Below are positions 1 to 9,550 of a stretch of DNA of 64,000 nt, piece by piece. This stretch comes from Pseudomonadota bacterium (GTDB lineage: Bacteria > Pseudomonadota > Gammaproteobacteria > Steroidobacterales > Steroidobacteraceae): positions 124,001 through 188,000 of the forward strand of contig JADJOO010000007.1 of the NCBI GenBank assembly GCA_016713725.1, in the 5' to 3' direction. The position numbers were made by a program, and so were the translations under genes. Each line of letters opens with the position of its first letter. Positions within the stretch are counted from its first letter, which is position 1. The notes beneath the pieces are model-generated. The model did not search any database. It was not told where the DNA came from and worked only from the letters and a program-made list of their open reading frames with translations.

Positions 1-1459
1 CTTCGGCCGGAATCTTCGCCGGCGCCTTGCAACTGTTGCAGAGCCGGCGCGCCAGGCGCTGGGCGATGATCAGGCTGATCGACGTCGCAATCGCATAGGG
101 CTTTACGCCCATGTCGACCAGGCGCGTCAGGGTCTTGGGTGCGTCGTTGGTGTGCAGCGTGGAGAGCACCAAGTGACCGGTCTGGGCCGCCTTGATCGCG
201 ATCTCGGCGGTCTCCAGGTCACGGATTTCGCCGACCATGATCACGTCTGGATCCTGGCGCAGGAAGGCGCGCAGGGCGCCAGGAAAGGTGAGGCCGACCT
301 TCGGGTTGATGTTTACCTGGTTGATGCCGGGCAGCATGATTTCGACGGGGTCTTCCGCCGTCGAAATGTTCGTGTCCTCGGTGTTGAGGATGTTGAGGCC
401 CGTATAGAGCGACACCGTCTTGCCGCTGCCGGTCGGGCCGGTCACCAGGATCATGCCGTGCGGCCGCGCCAGGCAGTCCAGGTACAGCTTCTTCTGGAAG
501 GCTTCGTATCCGAGCGCGTCGATGCCCAGCATCGCGCTCGAGGGATCGAGGATACGCATCACGATCTTTTCGCCGAAGAGCGTCGGGCACGTGCTCACGC
601 GGAAGTCGATGGCCCGGTTCTTCGAGATCTTCATCTTGATGCGGCCGTCCTGCGGCACGCGCCGCTCCGCGATGTCCATGCGGGACATCACCTTAAGGCG
701 GGCCGCCATCTTGATGGCCAGCTGCACCGGCGGATTGGCGACTTCCTTCAGGATGCCGTCGAGACGGAGCCGGATGCGGTAGCTGCGCTCGTAGGGCTCG
801 AAATGGATGTCCGACGCGCCCTTCTTGATTGCGTCCAGCATCACCTTGTTGATGAAGCGCACGATCGGTGCGTCGTCGACTGCGTCGGAGGAGCGATCGG
901 AGTCCCTGGCAGCGTCTTCGTCGTCGCCCGAGGTGACCTCGAGCCCGTCCATCTCGAAGTCGTCGCCGGCGAGGTCCGGCATCGACGTGTCGACCTGCTC
1001 GAGTGAAACTGCGAGCAGTTTGCTGAGCTTGTCTTCCTCGACGACCACCGCTTCAATCGAGAAACCGGTGGCGAACTTGACCTCGTCAAGTGCATGCAGG
1101 TTCGTCGGATCGGAAATCGCGATGAACAGCTTCTTGCCGCGCTTTACCAGTGGCAGCACGCGGTGCTTGCGCAGGATTTTTTCGCTGACGATGCGGACGG
1201 TATCGAGGTCGGGTTGGATGGAGTCCAGGTCCAGCAGCGGGGCGCAGAACTCCTGCGAGGCCGCGATGGCGATTTCGCGCGCGTCGGCCATGTTGTGCTC
1301 GACCAGGTAGGACACGACCCCCACCCGGCGTTCCTTCGCCGCGGCAATGGCATCGACCATGGCCGAATCGGCCACGAGACCGTCAATCACCAGGCGCTGC
1401 GGCAGGCCCTGGAGGCCCGACCGGCTGATCGTCTGCGTGGAAATCGCGAAATCGTTCAT
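1..1459 (-). CDS. pilB: Type IV pilus extension ATPase PilB (3' end cut by window edge)
   Basis: Hexameric ATPase that drives type IV pilus extension at the cytoplasmic face of the inner membrane. About 486 codons are present, read from an ATG at 1459; a usual PilB is about 570 residues, so the C-terminus lies outside the window. Visible in order: an N-terminal MshEN-like region, the secretion-ATPase N2 domain, Walker A GPTGSGKT near residue 341, a DPDVIMVGEIRD stretch, and near the edge the first Cys pair (LCNSCK) of the C-terminal zinc motif. It follows pilA on the same strand, but a strong terminator lies between them, so it probably has its own promoter. GspE is the alternative; the neighbouring pilin and pilSR favour PilB. 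Confidence 0.93.
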   Translation of the reverse strand, partial: MNDFAISTQTISRSGLQGLPQRLVIDGLVADSAMVDAIAAAKERRVGVVSYLVEHNMADAREIAIAASQEFCAPLLDLDSIQPDLDTVRIVSEKILRKHRVLPLVKRGKKLFIAISDPTNLHALDEVKFATGFSIEAVVVEEDKLSKLLAVSLEQVDTSMPDLAGDDFEMDGLEVTSGDDEDAARDSDRSSDAVDDAPIVRFINKVMLDAIKKGASDIHFEPYERSYRIRLRLDGILKEVANPPVQLAIKMAARLKVMSRMDIAERRVPQDGRIKMKISKNRAIDFRVSTCPTLFGEKIVMRILDPSSAMLGIDALGYEAFQKKLYLDCLARPHGMILVTGPTGSGKTVSLYTGLNILNTEDTNISTAEDPVEIMLPGINQVNINPKVGLTFPGALRAFLRQDPDVIMVGEIRDLETAEIAIKAAQTGHLVLSTLHTNDAPKTLTRLVDMGVKPYAIATSISLIIAQRLARRLCNSCKAPAKIPAE

Positions 1460-1870
1460 GGGCTTAGCCTTGCCCTTGTGGGGTACCTGGCGGACGGAAG
1501 AACACTAACGCAAGACTAGCAAATGTTAAGTCGCGAAGGTGATTGTGGCCCGATCGGGCCGCCAGATTGTGTGAGCCGGTCCACAGGCTCCGCAATTGCG
1601 ATTTCGGCTGCCTTCACGTCAAACTCGTCCGCGGAAACTGCTCTCGAATGTGGTTGGCGCGCGCCGTACAGGAAGCGTCTTTCTTGGGAAGGTTGAAGCC
1701 ATCAACGCGCCCAAAATTTGAGTCACAACACGTTGTTTGCAATGACTATTTGGCGAAGAACTCGTTTCGGCACCAGGTCTGGATTCGCCGCAAAAAAGAA
1801 CCCCCGCAGTTGCGGGGGTTCTTGGTCGTCCGGCGCTTTCCGGCCAGGCCGGTGCGCAGTCCGCTAGCCG
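1460..1870. other. Intergenic region between pilA and pilB
   Basis: 411 bp without a convincing gene. The part next to pilA holds the pilA terminator. The rest should contain the pilB promoter and leader, but I see no clear sigma-70 or sigma-54 box in it. Short open frames here show no recognisable protein features. Confidence 0.5.
1792..1823 (-). terminator. Rho-independent terminator of pilA
   Basis: Read on the minus strand, a perfect 13-bp stem (AAGAACCCCCGCA and its complement, 2-nt loop) is followed by a run of six T. It lies about 50 bp beyond the pilA stop codon, the expected place for ending the abundant pilin transcript and separating it from pilB. Confidence 0.9.
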
Positions 1871-2371
1871 TTAACGGCAGCTCGACGGAAGGTACTTGTT
1901 TGCGATCGTCGTCGTGCCATCAGTCGCGGCAGTTCCAGCCGTATCCCAGCCAGACGGGTCAGCTGCCGGGTCGCCGCAACGCCAGATGACGTCGCCATTC
2001 ACGCTGGCGCCCGGCGTCAAGCCGACCTGGTCACCGGCAACCGTCGAGTTGACTTCGTTGCCGTAAGCGACGGTGATGCCGCCGCCGCCAACCGTAATCG
2101 ACGAAACGTACTTGCCCTGGATATCGGTCGCCGAGCCCATGCCGGCTGAATCGTTATCGGCAGGCCATGAACCGTGGTTCGCGTAGTACTCCGAGACTGA
2201 CGCTTTGGCCGCGGACGCCATCGTCAGGCCTTCCGAGACCTGCGAGCGGATCAGGTAGTCCTGATAAGCCGGGATGGCGATGGCGGCGAGAATACCGATG
2301 ATCGCGACCACGATCATCAATTCGATAAGGGTGAAACCCTTTTGGACCGAGCGGTTGAACTTACTGAACAT
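1871..2371 (-). CDS. pilA: Type IV major pilin PilA
   Basis: Type IVa major pilin, 166 residues. The start at 2371 is chosen because it gives a short basic leader ending in Lys-Gly before FTLIELMIVVAIIGILA, the classic prepilin peptidase site (cut after Gly, Phe methylated, Glu5 kept) and hydrophobic N-terminal helix. A strong Shine-Dalgarno (AAGGAG) precedes this ATG; an upstream in-frame start would spoil the leader. Two Cys near the C-terminus (WRCG and SSCR) fit the disulfide-bonded D-region. A sigma-54 promoter lies 59 bp upstream and pilR/pilS are in the window, so expression is very likely PilRS-controlled. A terminator follows directly. Confidence 0.95.
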   Translation of the reverse strand: MFSKFNRSVQKGFTLIELMIVVAIIGILAAIAIPAYQDYLIRSQVSEGLTMASAAKASVSEYYANHGSWPADNDSAGMGSATDIQGKYVSSITVGGGGITVAYGNEVNSTVAGDQVGLTPGASVNGDVIWRCGDPAADPSGWDTAGTAATDGTTTIANKYLPSSCR

Positions 2372-2429
2372 TTCTTGCTCCTTGCGAAGTACGAAAATAG
2401 ACTGCGGCACTTGCCTGCAGGCGAACTAA

Positions 2430-2445
2430 AGCAATTGCCGTGCCA
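2430..2445 (-). promoter_or_regulatory. Sigma-54 promoter of pilA
   Basis: On the minus strand TGGCACGGCAATTGCT matches the -24/-12 consensus TGGCACG-N4-TTGCW perfectly. It ends 59 bp before the pilA ATG. PilR, encoded at 15685-17082, is the expected activator. Confidence 0.92.
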
Positions 2446-2642
2446 AGCGCGTTGGATTCGTAATTGCTTGTTTTTCAGGCAACTTTCAGTTGAACGCGAC
2501 CCTGCGATGAAGTTCACGCCGGATTTACGCGACAGTCTGCGTCACTTTATGACACCTATTGTCATACCGTCGGGCATCGTCGCGGCCGTTCCGGCTGCCA
2601 GTCAGAATGAATGCTCGTGAAACTTTTGGAGATCCAGTCAAC

Positions 2643-4844
2643 GTGACGACGACCGATCAAGGGCGAATGACGCTGCCAGCTCCGACGAGCGTGCCACTGC
2701 GCCGCGGCTTTCTGGTCGCAACCGTCCTCGCCCTGCTTTTTCTCGCGTCGACGGCCTACACCTCGGTCGTAACACTGGTTGACCGCATCCAGTCGACAGA
2801 CGTAATGAAGGCAGTTTCCGGAGACATCTGGTCGGCAAAAATCGCCGGGCAGATGGCCTATTTCGGATTCGCACAGATTCTCCTGCATGTCGCGATGGGG
2901 GCGGTCGCCTGGCTGCTTGCCTGCGCCTGTGCTGCTATCTGGCCCGTCGCGCGCGTGAAATTCGTGCGGATCATCGTCGGCTGGTTCTGTCTGCTCGCAG
3001 CCGCGACGCTCGCATATAACGCTCTTTGGTATCCCAGGACTTTCTTTGGCGCGCACTACTACGACCTGATGACTCCTCGTGTTGGTCCGTTTCATGTCGG
3101 GCAGTTGGTTTACGGAACGGTTTTGCTTGTCGCCCTGGGGGTACTTGTCGCGGGCGGCCTGGCTGCATGGGGAGGGCTGACAGCGGCGCGCAAGCGACGT
3201 TGGACCCTCGCAGTCGCAGGTGTGTCGTTGTTGGTACTGTGCGGCGTCCTGGTCGAACGGCTCTTGTTCGCCGTGGCAGCACGTGACGCCGATGCCAGAC
3301 CCAATGTCATCCTGCTAGGGATCGACTCCCTGCGATTGGACGAGTTGAGCCGATACGGCGGATACCGAGGAAATACACCTCATATCGATGGTTTTCTTGC
3401 CGAAGCGGACGTCGTGAAGGATGCGTCCACACCGATGGCACGAACTTTCGGTTCGTGGGTCGCGATCCTGACCGGTCGTGGACCTGCGGTCACTGGCGCG
3501 CGCAATAATCTGACGCCTCGCAAGTGGGTCGCCGCGAACCCGACGATCGCAGACGTTCTGCGCCAGGCAGGGTATCGGACCGTCTATGCAACCGACGAAG
3601 TGCGCTTCGCGAACATCGACGAATCGTATGGTTTCGACGAGGTGATCACGCCTCCGATCGGGGCGTCGGACTTCATCATAGGGACGTACAACGAGCTTCC
3701 ACTGGCGTCCGTGGTCATCAACACAAGGCTCGGCCAGATGTTGTTCCCGTTCTCCTATGGGAACCGTGGCGCCGCGCAAGTGTTCGAGCCCAAGACGTAC
3801 CTTTCGCGGCTCGAACGTGAGCTGCAATTCGATCAGCCCACGTTTCTGATTGTTCACCTGACAGCTGCGCACTGGCCGTACTTTGTCGCAGACACCCCGT
3901 TTGGCGTATCCGTTAAAGCGAGCCCGGAGGATCGCCCGTTGTATCGAATTGGGCTGCGCACGGCGGACAGTATGTTCGACCATGTCATCTCAATCCTGCG
4001 ACGAAAAGGCGCCATGGACAATGCAATCGTAGTCGTGCTGTCTGACCATGGTGAAGCGCTGTCGTTACCGAGAGACGCGATTGTGAGCAACGGTTCGATC
4101 GTGGAAGGGCTGGGCGCACCTCTAAAGTTGCTCGACTCGGGGCATGGGCAAAGCGTGCTTTCTCCGACGCAGTACAAGGTACTGCTGGCATTCAAGAGAT
4201 TCGGCGTTGGCGCCGGCATCGCTGCATCGGCGCGCGATTTGCCGACGACGGCCACGGTGGAGGACATCGCCCCGACTCTGCTCGAGTTGTTGGGGATTAC
4301 GGGAGATCCGCTCGCGTCCACCGGGCGCTCGCTCGCGCCGATGCTGCAGTTGCCGGTGCCGTCGCCATTTGCCGGGCCCGAGAGAATACGTTTTACCGAG
4401 ACCGACCTTTCCGTAATTCCAGACGTAAACGGTGAGGTCGACGAGGTGGGTACAGCGAAGGCAAATTCCAAGTTCTTTGGAATAGATCCGGCAAGTTCCC
4501 GCATGCACATCCGTGAAAGGATGATCCCGCTCGTTCGCGCCTACAAGGAACGCGCTGCGTTCACGTCCAGGTATCTGCTTGCTGCACTACCGGCGGGTCC
4601 TGATCACCATCAGTATTTGTATTTCGACATCGATACTGGTGCCGGCAGGTTGCTCATGGGCAGGCCCGGGCCGGAACTGCTGGAGGGTCAGCGACTCTGG
4701 GATGCCTTGCATGCCAACTACCGTGGTGAGTTAAAGTCTGCAGCCCGAATCACGAGGGCCGATTGGCCAGTTATCGAGAATGAGTGGCGCGACTACCTGA
4801 ATACACACCGTTCAAGCGAAACTGGCGCCGCAGCAGGCCCTTGA
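2643..4844 (+). CDS. Membrane-anchored sulfatase / phosphoglycerol-transferase-like enzyme
   Basis: Alkaline-phosphatase-superfamily enzyme of the sulfatase type, about 733 residues, with five predicted membrane helices in the first ~230 residues and a periplasmic catalytic domain after them. The domain opens with NVILLGIDSLRLD (metal-binding Asp), then a Thr-rich segment where the nucleophile is expected (TPMARTFGSW), and later SDHGE and a conserved His (DSGHG). This architecture resembles LtaS, OpgB or EptA-like enzymes that move phospho-groups onto glycans, so surface-glycan modification is the likely role; the substrate is unknown. I take the GTG at 2643, preceded by GGAG at 2628; in-frame ATGs at 2607 and 2667 are alternatives. 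It is transcribed away from pilA and converges with the next gene. Confidence 0.75.
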   Translation: MTTTDQGRMTLPAPTSVPLRRGFLVATVLALLFLASTAYTSVVTLVDRIQSTDVMKAVSGDIWSAKIAGQMAYFGFAQILLHVAMGAVAWLLACACAAIWPVARVKFVRIIVGWFCLLAAATLAYNALWYPRTFFGAHYYDLMTPRVGPFHVGQLVYGTVLLVALGVLVAGGLAAWGGLTAARKRRWTLAVAGVSLLVLCGVLVERLLFAVAARDADARPNVILLGIDSLRLDELSRYGGYRGNTPHIDGFLAEADVVKDASTPMARTFGSWVAILTGRGPAVTGARNNLTPRKWVAANPTIADVLRQAGYRTVYATDEVRFANIDESYGFDEVITPPIGASDFIIGTYNELPLASVVINTRLGQMLFPFSYGNRGAAQVFEPKTYLSRLERELQFDQPTFLIVHLTAAHWPYFVADTPFGVSVKASPEDRPLYRIGLRTADSMFDHVISILRRKGAMDNAIVVVLSDHGEALSLPRDAIVSNGSIVEGLGAPLKLLDSGHGQSVLSPTQYKVLLAFKRFGVGAGIAASARDLPTTATVEDIAPTLLELLGITGDPLASTGRSLAPMLQLPVPSPFAGPERIRFTETDLSVIPDVNGEVDEVGTAKANSKFFGIDPASSRMHIRERMIPLVRAYKERAAFTSRYLLAALPAGPDHHQYLYFDIDTGAGRLLMGRPGPELLEGQRLWDALHANYRGELKSAARITRADWPVIENEWRDYLNTHRSSETGAAAGP

Positions 4845-4850
4845 CGGCCG

Positions 4851-6593
4851 TCAGAGTCCCGTGAAGATTTCTTCGCGTGGAGGTTCCTGCGGTGGAGGGG
4901 GGCGCGCCGAAGCAAGCACCAGCCTGATTGCCGTGGGTTTGGCCGGCTCGTAGCCAGCTACTGGCGAAATCGCCACACGCCCCGTAACGGCGAAGACTTC
5001 GCCTGGCCTTCGAACGACGCCGTCTATCTGCACTGGTACAGGCGTTTCAACTCGATAGTCCGCAGCGAATGGTATGTCGATTGACCCAGGCCGGTCCGTC
5101 GACAGTTCCCCTGTACCGCCGGCAACCTTGATGGGTCCCCAGTAACGGCTGTAGCTGCGTTGGAGAAAGATGCGGTCGACCTCGAGGAGGCCATGGTCAC
5201 TTGGTCGCGTGGTCGCCAGCGCCGATACGTTCATGATCACGAATGCCGGCTTGGCATCCTGGGCGATAGCCTGCATGACTGGTGTGCCGGTGGCCTTATA
5301 TTCTGTGATTCCCCAACTGCTCATGAAGAAATTCGCCTTGCGATATGACGAAATCATCCCGCAGCGATCTATGTAGTTGACGGGGTCGGGGAAAATCTCA
5401 TGAACGCCAGCGACGATCTCTCGCTGGTTCGACTGGGTGTCCTGCAGAAAACGTGCGGCCGGGAGCAGCCCCTGGTATGCCAGACCGAGCGCGAGCACGA
5501 GCGTAAATATCTGTCTCGCGAAGATCGGCCCTTTGGATTCCACGTACTCGCTGACCGTGGCAATCGAATGGCCGACGAGGACGCTGGCGGGTGCCAGCAT
5601 GACCACATAAAAATATGGGTAGGCGTTGCGGTAGAAAGTGATCGGCAGCATTGCCAGCGCCAGGGCGAGCAGATCGAACCGCCTGCGATAGGCAGCGGTA
5701 ATGGCACCCAGCGCGATCAACAACCAGGGCAATGGTTGCCAGTTTGCATAAATCGTCAGGAAGCGGCCGCGTGGAAAGAGGCCGGGTTCAAACACGGTCA
5801 CCGACGCGGTCCGGGCTGCAAATCGAGTAAGGGACTCCGACTGGATCGCGCTCGCTGCAGTGTGGTCGGATCCGGAGATCGACACAGCATGAGCAGCGAT
5901 GACGATGCAGGCCGCAATCGTCGCTGCCGCGCCGACACGAAGCATGGACCGCAGCGGCAGCGCGATTCCATTGCGACCTGCTGCGTCATTGCCGCGTCGA
6001 ACCGTGAGTATGAGGACAAGAAGCATCGGCGCGAAAAGCAGTATCTTGACAGTGACGGCTGCCGCCAGGCCGATCGCGCCCCCGGCCAACACGTCATTTC
6101 TGCGTGACCGGCCCGGTGCGGCCAGCAGCAATGTCGCAGTCATCAGCAAAGGGGCGAGCAAGGAGTCGGAACGGAACGAGCCGCCGTGCATCATGACCGG
6201 GATCATTGTCAGGTAGACGAAAGGCGGCGCCACGGCAGCGAATCCATCGAAAAAAAGCGCAGACAGGCGCCAAATCAACCACGCCGTCAGGCCGAGTAGA
6301 GCCAGCATTACCATGCGGGCGGCAACGACCTGGTCGACCTCGTTGGCACCGACCAGTGGCAGCCAGGTGAATAGGTGCGTATATGCGCTTTGCAGCAAGG
6401 GCATCAGCTCGTTCCGCAACATCGTATGTACGAAGCTGAGGAACCAGAATTCGTCCCAATTGACGTTGATTCGTCTGGTGAGCAGGAGTTTGTACAAGAC
6501 GATGCCGGCACAACCGACAAGCGTGATGATCGAAAGATATCCTTCGAATTCGCGCCGACGTTCGCCCGTGATCGACTTGCGTGGCTGTTCCAT
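4851..6593 (-). CDS. Multi-pass membrane glycosyltransferase, GT39/ArnT-like
   Basis: Polytopic inner-membrane protein of about 580 residues with some ten hydrophobic segments and a soluble C-terminal part. Early in the protein, just after the first helix, lies NVNWDEFWFL; an acidic pair in the first periplasmic loop is the catalytic signature of GT-C polyprenyl-phosphate-sugar transferases (PMT, ArnT families). It probably transfers a sugar from a lipid carrier to a glycan, lipid or protein in the periplasm. I choose the ATG at 6593; a TTG at 6632 would only add a non-hydrophobic stretch. It converges on the sulfatase gene and is divergent from the GT2 gene at 6740. Acceptor and sugar cannot be read from the sequence. 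Confidence 0.7.
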   Translation of the reverse strand: MEQPRKSITGERRREFEGYLSIITLVGCAGIVLYKLLLTRRINVNWDEFWFLSFVHTMLRNELMPLLQSAYTHLFTWLPLVGANEVDQVVAARMVMLALLGLTAWLIWRLSALFFDGFAAVAPPFVYLTMIPVMMHGGSFRSDSLLAPLLMTATLLLAAPGRSRRNDVLAGGAIGLAAAVTVKILLFAPMLLVLILTVRRGNDAAGRNGIALPLRSMLRVGAAATIAACIVIAAHAVSISGSDHTAASAIQSESLTRFAARTASVTVFEPGLFPRGRFLTIYANWQPLPWLLIALGAITAAYRRRFDLLALALAMLPITFYRNAYPYFYVVMLAPASVLVGHSIATVSEYVESKGPIFARQIFTLVLALGLAYQGLLPAARFLQDTQSNQREIVAGVHEIFPDPVNYIDRCGMISSYRKANFFMSSWGITEYKATGTPVMQAIAQDAKPAFVIMNVSALATTRPSDHGLLEVDRIFLQRSYSRYWGPIKVAGGTGELSTDRPGSIDIPFAADYRVETPVPVQIDGVVRRPGEVFAVTGRVAISPVAGYEPAKPTAIRLVLASARPPPPQEPPREEIFTGL

Positions 6594-6739
6594 AGGGGGT
6601 GCAATGCTATTGTCAGGCTGAGCGCGCCGCAACTGGCTGCCCGGAACGCGAGGCTAAACCGTAACGCGGCGTTTTACGTCCCCACGCGCAGGAGACATAC
6701 TGCCGCGCCGCGCATTGACGATGCCTGCCGGAGGTAGGG

Positions 6740-7711
6740 TTGAAAAAGCTAGTTGTTCAGATCCCCTGCTACAACGAGGAAGACACGCTTGCCGCGACGC
6801 TGTCCGCATTGCCGCGACATGTCGCCGGCTTCGACTGCGTGGAGTGGCTGGTCGTCGACGATGGTAGTACCGACCGGACGGCCGAAATTGCCCGGTCATT
6901 CGGCGTCGACCATATTGTCAGGCTGGAGCAAAACCAGGGTTTGGCGCGTGCTTTCATGGCCGGGCTGGAGGCAAGTCTGAAGGCGGGCGCCGATGTGGTC
7001 GTCAACACTGACGCCGACAATCAATACGATGCGAAGTGCATCACCGCGCTCGTTGCTCCGATTCTGCGAGGTGAGGCCAGCATGGTCATTGGCGCCCGGC
7101 CGATCGGCGACATCGAGGATTTTTCGCTCGTCAAGAAATGGTTGCAGCGTCTCGGCAGTGCTGTCGTGCGTCTTGCAAGTGGTACGAATGTGCCGGACGC
7201 GCCAAGTGGGTTCCGGGCGATTCACCGCGAAGCCGCTCTGAAGTTATGCGTGTTCAGTTCGTATACGTACACGCTGGAGACGATCATCCAGGCAGGGCGG
7301 AAGAACATTGCACTGGCGTCGATACCAGTTGCCGTGAACCGCGTCGAACGACCGTCTCGCCTTGTCAAGAGCGTCCCCTCGTATCTCAAGCGCTCGACAC
7401 TTACGATCCTGCGCATCTTCATCCTGTATAAGCCCCTCCGTTTCTTCGTCGCTCTCGGCACGTTGTTCCTGGTTCCGGGCGTCGCCCTCGGGGGCCGGTT
7501 TGTCTGGATCTACCTGGCGGGCGATGGCGCAGGCCATATCCAGTCATTGATCCTGGCGTCAATCCTGATTGTGACCGCCGTGATTGTTTACGTGGCGGGG
7601 GTCCTGTCCGATCTCATTGCGGCAAACCGGGTGTTGCTCGAGGAGATTCGCGCGAGACAGCTTCGGGCGAGTATCGCCGAAGCCGCGCGAATCGCCGAAA
7701 CCGGGAAATGA
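6740..7711 (+). CDS. Glycosyltransferase family 2, DPMS/ArnC-like
   Basis: GT2 enzyme of 323 residues. The catalytic domain opens with QIPCYNEEDTLAATL, carries DDGSTDRTAEIA and the metal-binding NTDADNQYD, and is followed by two C-terminal membrane helices (about residues 240-310). That layout is typical of polyprenyl-phosphate mannose/glucose synthases, which make the lipid-linked sugar used by GT39-type enzymes such as the divergent neighbour. The start is a TTG at 6740 with an excellent GGAGGT six bases before it. Its stop overlaps the next gene (ATGA), so it begins an operon that runs to the aminotransferase. Confidence 0.85.
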   Translation: MKKLVVQIPCYNEEDTLAATLSALPRHVAGFDCVEWLVVDDGSTDRTAEIARSFGVDHIVRLEQNQGLARAFMAGLEASLKAGADVVVNTDADNQYDAKCITALVAPILRGEASMVIGARPIGDIEDFSLVKKWLQRLGSAVVRLASGTNVPDAPSGFRAIHREAALKLCVFSSYTYTLETIIQAGRKNIALASIPVAVNRVERPSRLVKSVPSYLKRSTLTILRIFILYKPLRFFVALGTLFLVPGVALGGRFVWIYLAGDGAGHIQSLILASILIVTAVIVYVAGVLSDLIAANRVLLEEIRARQLRASIAEAARIAETGK

Positions 7712-8595
7712 GTCAGTCCGCTACAGTCAATGCCACTGCTGCTGGCAGCGTGCCGGATGTGACCATCGGCATGCCCCTGTATAACGAAGAAAGTTTCGTT
7801 GATGCGGCACTGACGGCACTTCTGGCGCAGTCCAATCGGAACTTCGAGATCATCATCAGCGACAACGCATCGACCGATCGTACGGCGGAAATCTGCCACC
7901 GCTTCGTCGCGAACGATCCCAGAGTCCGCTATCACCGTAACACTGTGAATATCGGAGCGGCGGCAAATTTCGACAAAGTCATTCACCTCGCACGCGGCCG
8001 GTATTTCCTCTGGGCAGGCGGGCACGACCTGTGGGACGACGACCTGCTGGCGCGCAGCGTTGCCGCGCTCGACGAACGACAGGATGCGGTCATCGCCGGA
8101 GCCGAGTGCGTGTGGCTCGACGTGACCGGGGTCCGAATGTCGCGCCGATCTGGATTCTCCGACACGAGCGGAATGAGTTCGATTGAGCGCTTCTTCACGG
8201 TGCTCTGGGGCAACATGCATCCCATCCTCGGGCTGATCCGGACCGATGCGCTGACGCGCACATCAGGAGTGCAAACCTGCATGGGCGCGGACCTGCTGTT
8301 GTTGACCGAACTCGCGCTGCGGGGCGATTTCGTCTTCGTTCCAGGGACACGATGGTACAGGCGCGAGATACGGCCGCAGGAGACATATTCGCAGATGATT
8401 CAGCGGCATCGCAGTGGCCAGTACATGCTCACTCGAGGCTTGGGCGCCCGGTTCCCGCTGTTGACGCTAGGCTCCCGGCTGCTCGGTGTGGCATGGCGCT
8501 CAGGTTTGCCGTTGGCGCCGCGTCTTGCGATGTGCGCTGGAGTCGCGGCGACGCTGCCGGCGCGCTATTTTGGCGCCAGGCTGCGGCGGCGCTGA
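7708..8595 (+). CDS. Glycosyltransferase family 2
   Basis: Soluble GT2 glycosyltransferase of 295 residues, likely working on the cytoplasmic face of the membrane. The N-terminal Rossmann-like domain shows VTIGMPLYNEESFV, the SDNASTDRTAEIC nucleotide-binding loop and an acidic GGHDLWDDDL segment in the DxD position. It overlaps the previous gene by 4 bp (ATGA), implying translational coupling. The family builds polysaccharide repeat units; the sugar added cannot be told from the sequence. Confidence 0.85.
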   Translation: MSQSATVNATAAGSVPDVTIGMPLYNEESFVDAALTALLAQSNRNFEIIISDNASTDRTAEICHRFVANDPRVRYHRNTVNIGAAANFDKVIHLARGRYFLWAGGHDLWDDDLLARSVAALDERQDAVIAGAECVWLDVTGVRMSRRSGFSDTSGMSSIERFFTVLWGNMHPILGLIRTDALTRTSGVQTCMGADLLLLTELALRGDFVFVPGTRWYRREIRPQETYSQMIQRHRSGQYMLTRGLGARFPLLTLGSRLLGVAWRSGLPLAPRLAMCAGVAATLPARYFGARLRRR

Positions 8596-8602
8596 GGGGT
8601 TG

Positions 8603-9529
8603 ATGGCCGTGCAGCGGCACAGCGAAGGAACTTCAGCGACGCCCTTCAGACTGGACGCGCCCTGGATTTCGTTGGTGAAAGCCGCTTTCGCCTGGTGTGC
8701 CGTTATCGCCATGGTGGTGGCTGCCTGGCGTGCATGGCCTTTTCTCGCGAGTGCATGGGGGGGAGCGGCGCCCGTTCAATTGCTGAGCGCCGTGATGCTC
8801 TGGGCGGCGACTCATTTCGTGTCGCCCGGATTCACCGTGTTGGTTCTGGGCAGGGATCGGCCGATTGGCTATCGCAGCGCCCTGGTGGTCCATGCCTCCC
8901 GCTTACCGGCCAAGTACATTCCCGGCGGAATCTGGCACATGGTCAGCCGAGTTGCAGATTTCAGGGAACTCGGGCATCAGCGCCCGGCCCTTGTTGATTT
9001 CGTGCTGCTGGAAAATCTCGTTGCTGCTGTTTTTGCGCTCGGTAGCGGCGCCGGGCTGTTGTGGTTCTTCGGCAATACCCAGTGGGGCGACGGGCTTGCG
9101 GTGATCTCGATTCTCGGGCTCGCAGGTCTTGCCTTCCTGCCCTGGGGCCTCCGGCTTATCACGCGCTCCCTCCGGACGTTTCCAATGGGTCGGTACGCCC
9201 GCCTGCTCATCCTGACGGCGCTGTTCTGGACTCTTGCGTCGAGCGCCTTCGTCGCCTTCCTGGGCGGTTTTGAAAGCCAATTGTCGGATGCGAGCAGGCC
9301 GGCGATCTATGGAACATACCTCTTTTCATGGGGCGCCGGTTTTGTAGCATTTTTCGCGCCCCAGGGGATCGGTGTGTTCGAGGTCGTATCTGGCAAGCTT
9401 CTCGAAGGGCAACTCGAGTTGGGGCGTGCTGTTGCGCTGATGGCAACGTTCAGGATCATCGTACTGGCTGGCGACCTGCTGGCATGGGCCGGTGTGTTTC
9501 TGTTCTTTCGTAGATACTCGGTGCGATGA
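8603..9529 (+). CDS. Lysylphosphatidylglycerol-synthase-TM / UPF0104 family membrane protein
   Basis: Polytopic membrane protein of 308 residues with about seven hydrophobic segments. It carries two hallmarks of the LPG_synthase_TM (UPF0104, AglD-like) family: PAKYIPGGIWH in the middle and PQGIGVFEVV near the C-terminus. Members occur in glycan clusters, where flippase or transferase-accessory roles have been suggested. The ATG at 8603, seven bases after the upstream stop and preceded by GAGGGG, is the best start. It sits in the glycan operon between GT2 genes and the CDP-sugar genes, which supports a role in building or moving lipid-linked glycan. The function is not proven. Confidence 0.8.
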   Translation: MAVQRHSEGTSATPFRLDAPWISLVKAAFAWCAVIAMVVAAWRAWPFLASAWGGAAPVQLLSAVMLWAATHFVSPGFTVLVLGRDRPIGYRSALVVHASRLPAKYIPGGIWHMVSRVADFRELGHQRPALVDFVLLENLVAAVFALGSGAGLLWFFGNTQWGDGLAVISILGLAGLAFLPWGLRLITRSLRTFPMGRYARLLILTALFWTLASSAFVAFLGGFESQLSDASRPAIYGTYLFSWGAGFVAFFAPQGIGVFEVVSGKLLEGQLELGRAVALMATFRIIVLAGDLLAWAGVFLFFRRYSVR

Positions 9530-9550
9530 AAGGTGAATGAGGGGCGGATC

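Noticed and set aside
152..1519. Plus-strand open frames over the pilB region
   Set aside because: The minus strand encodes a clear PilB; these are shadows.
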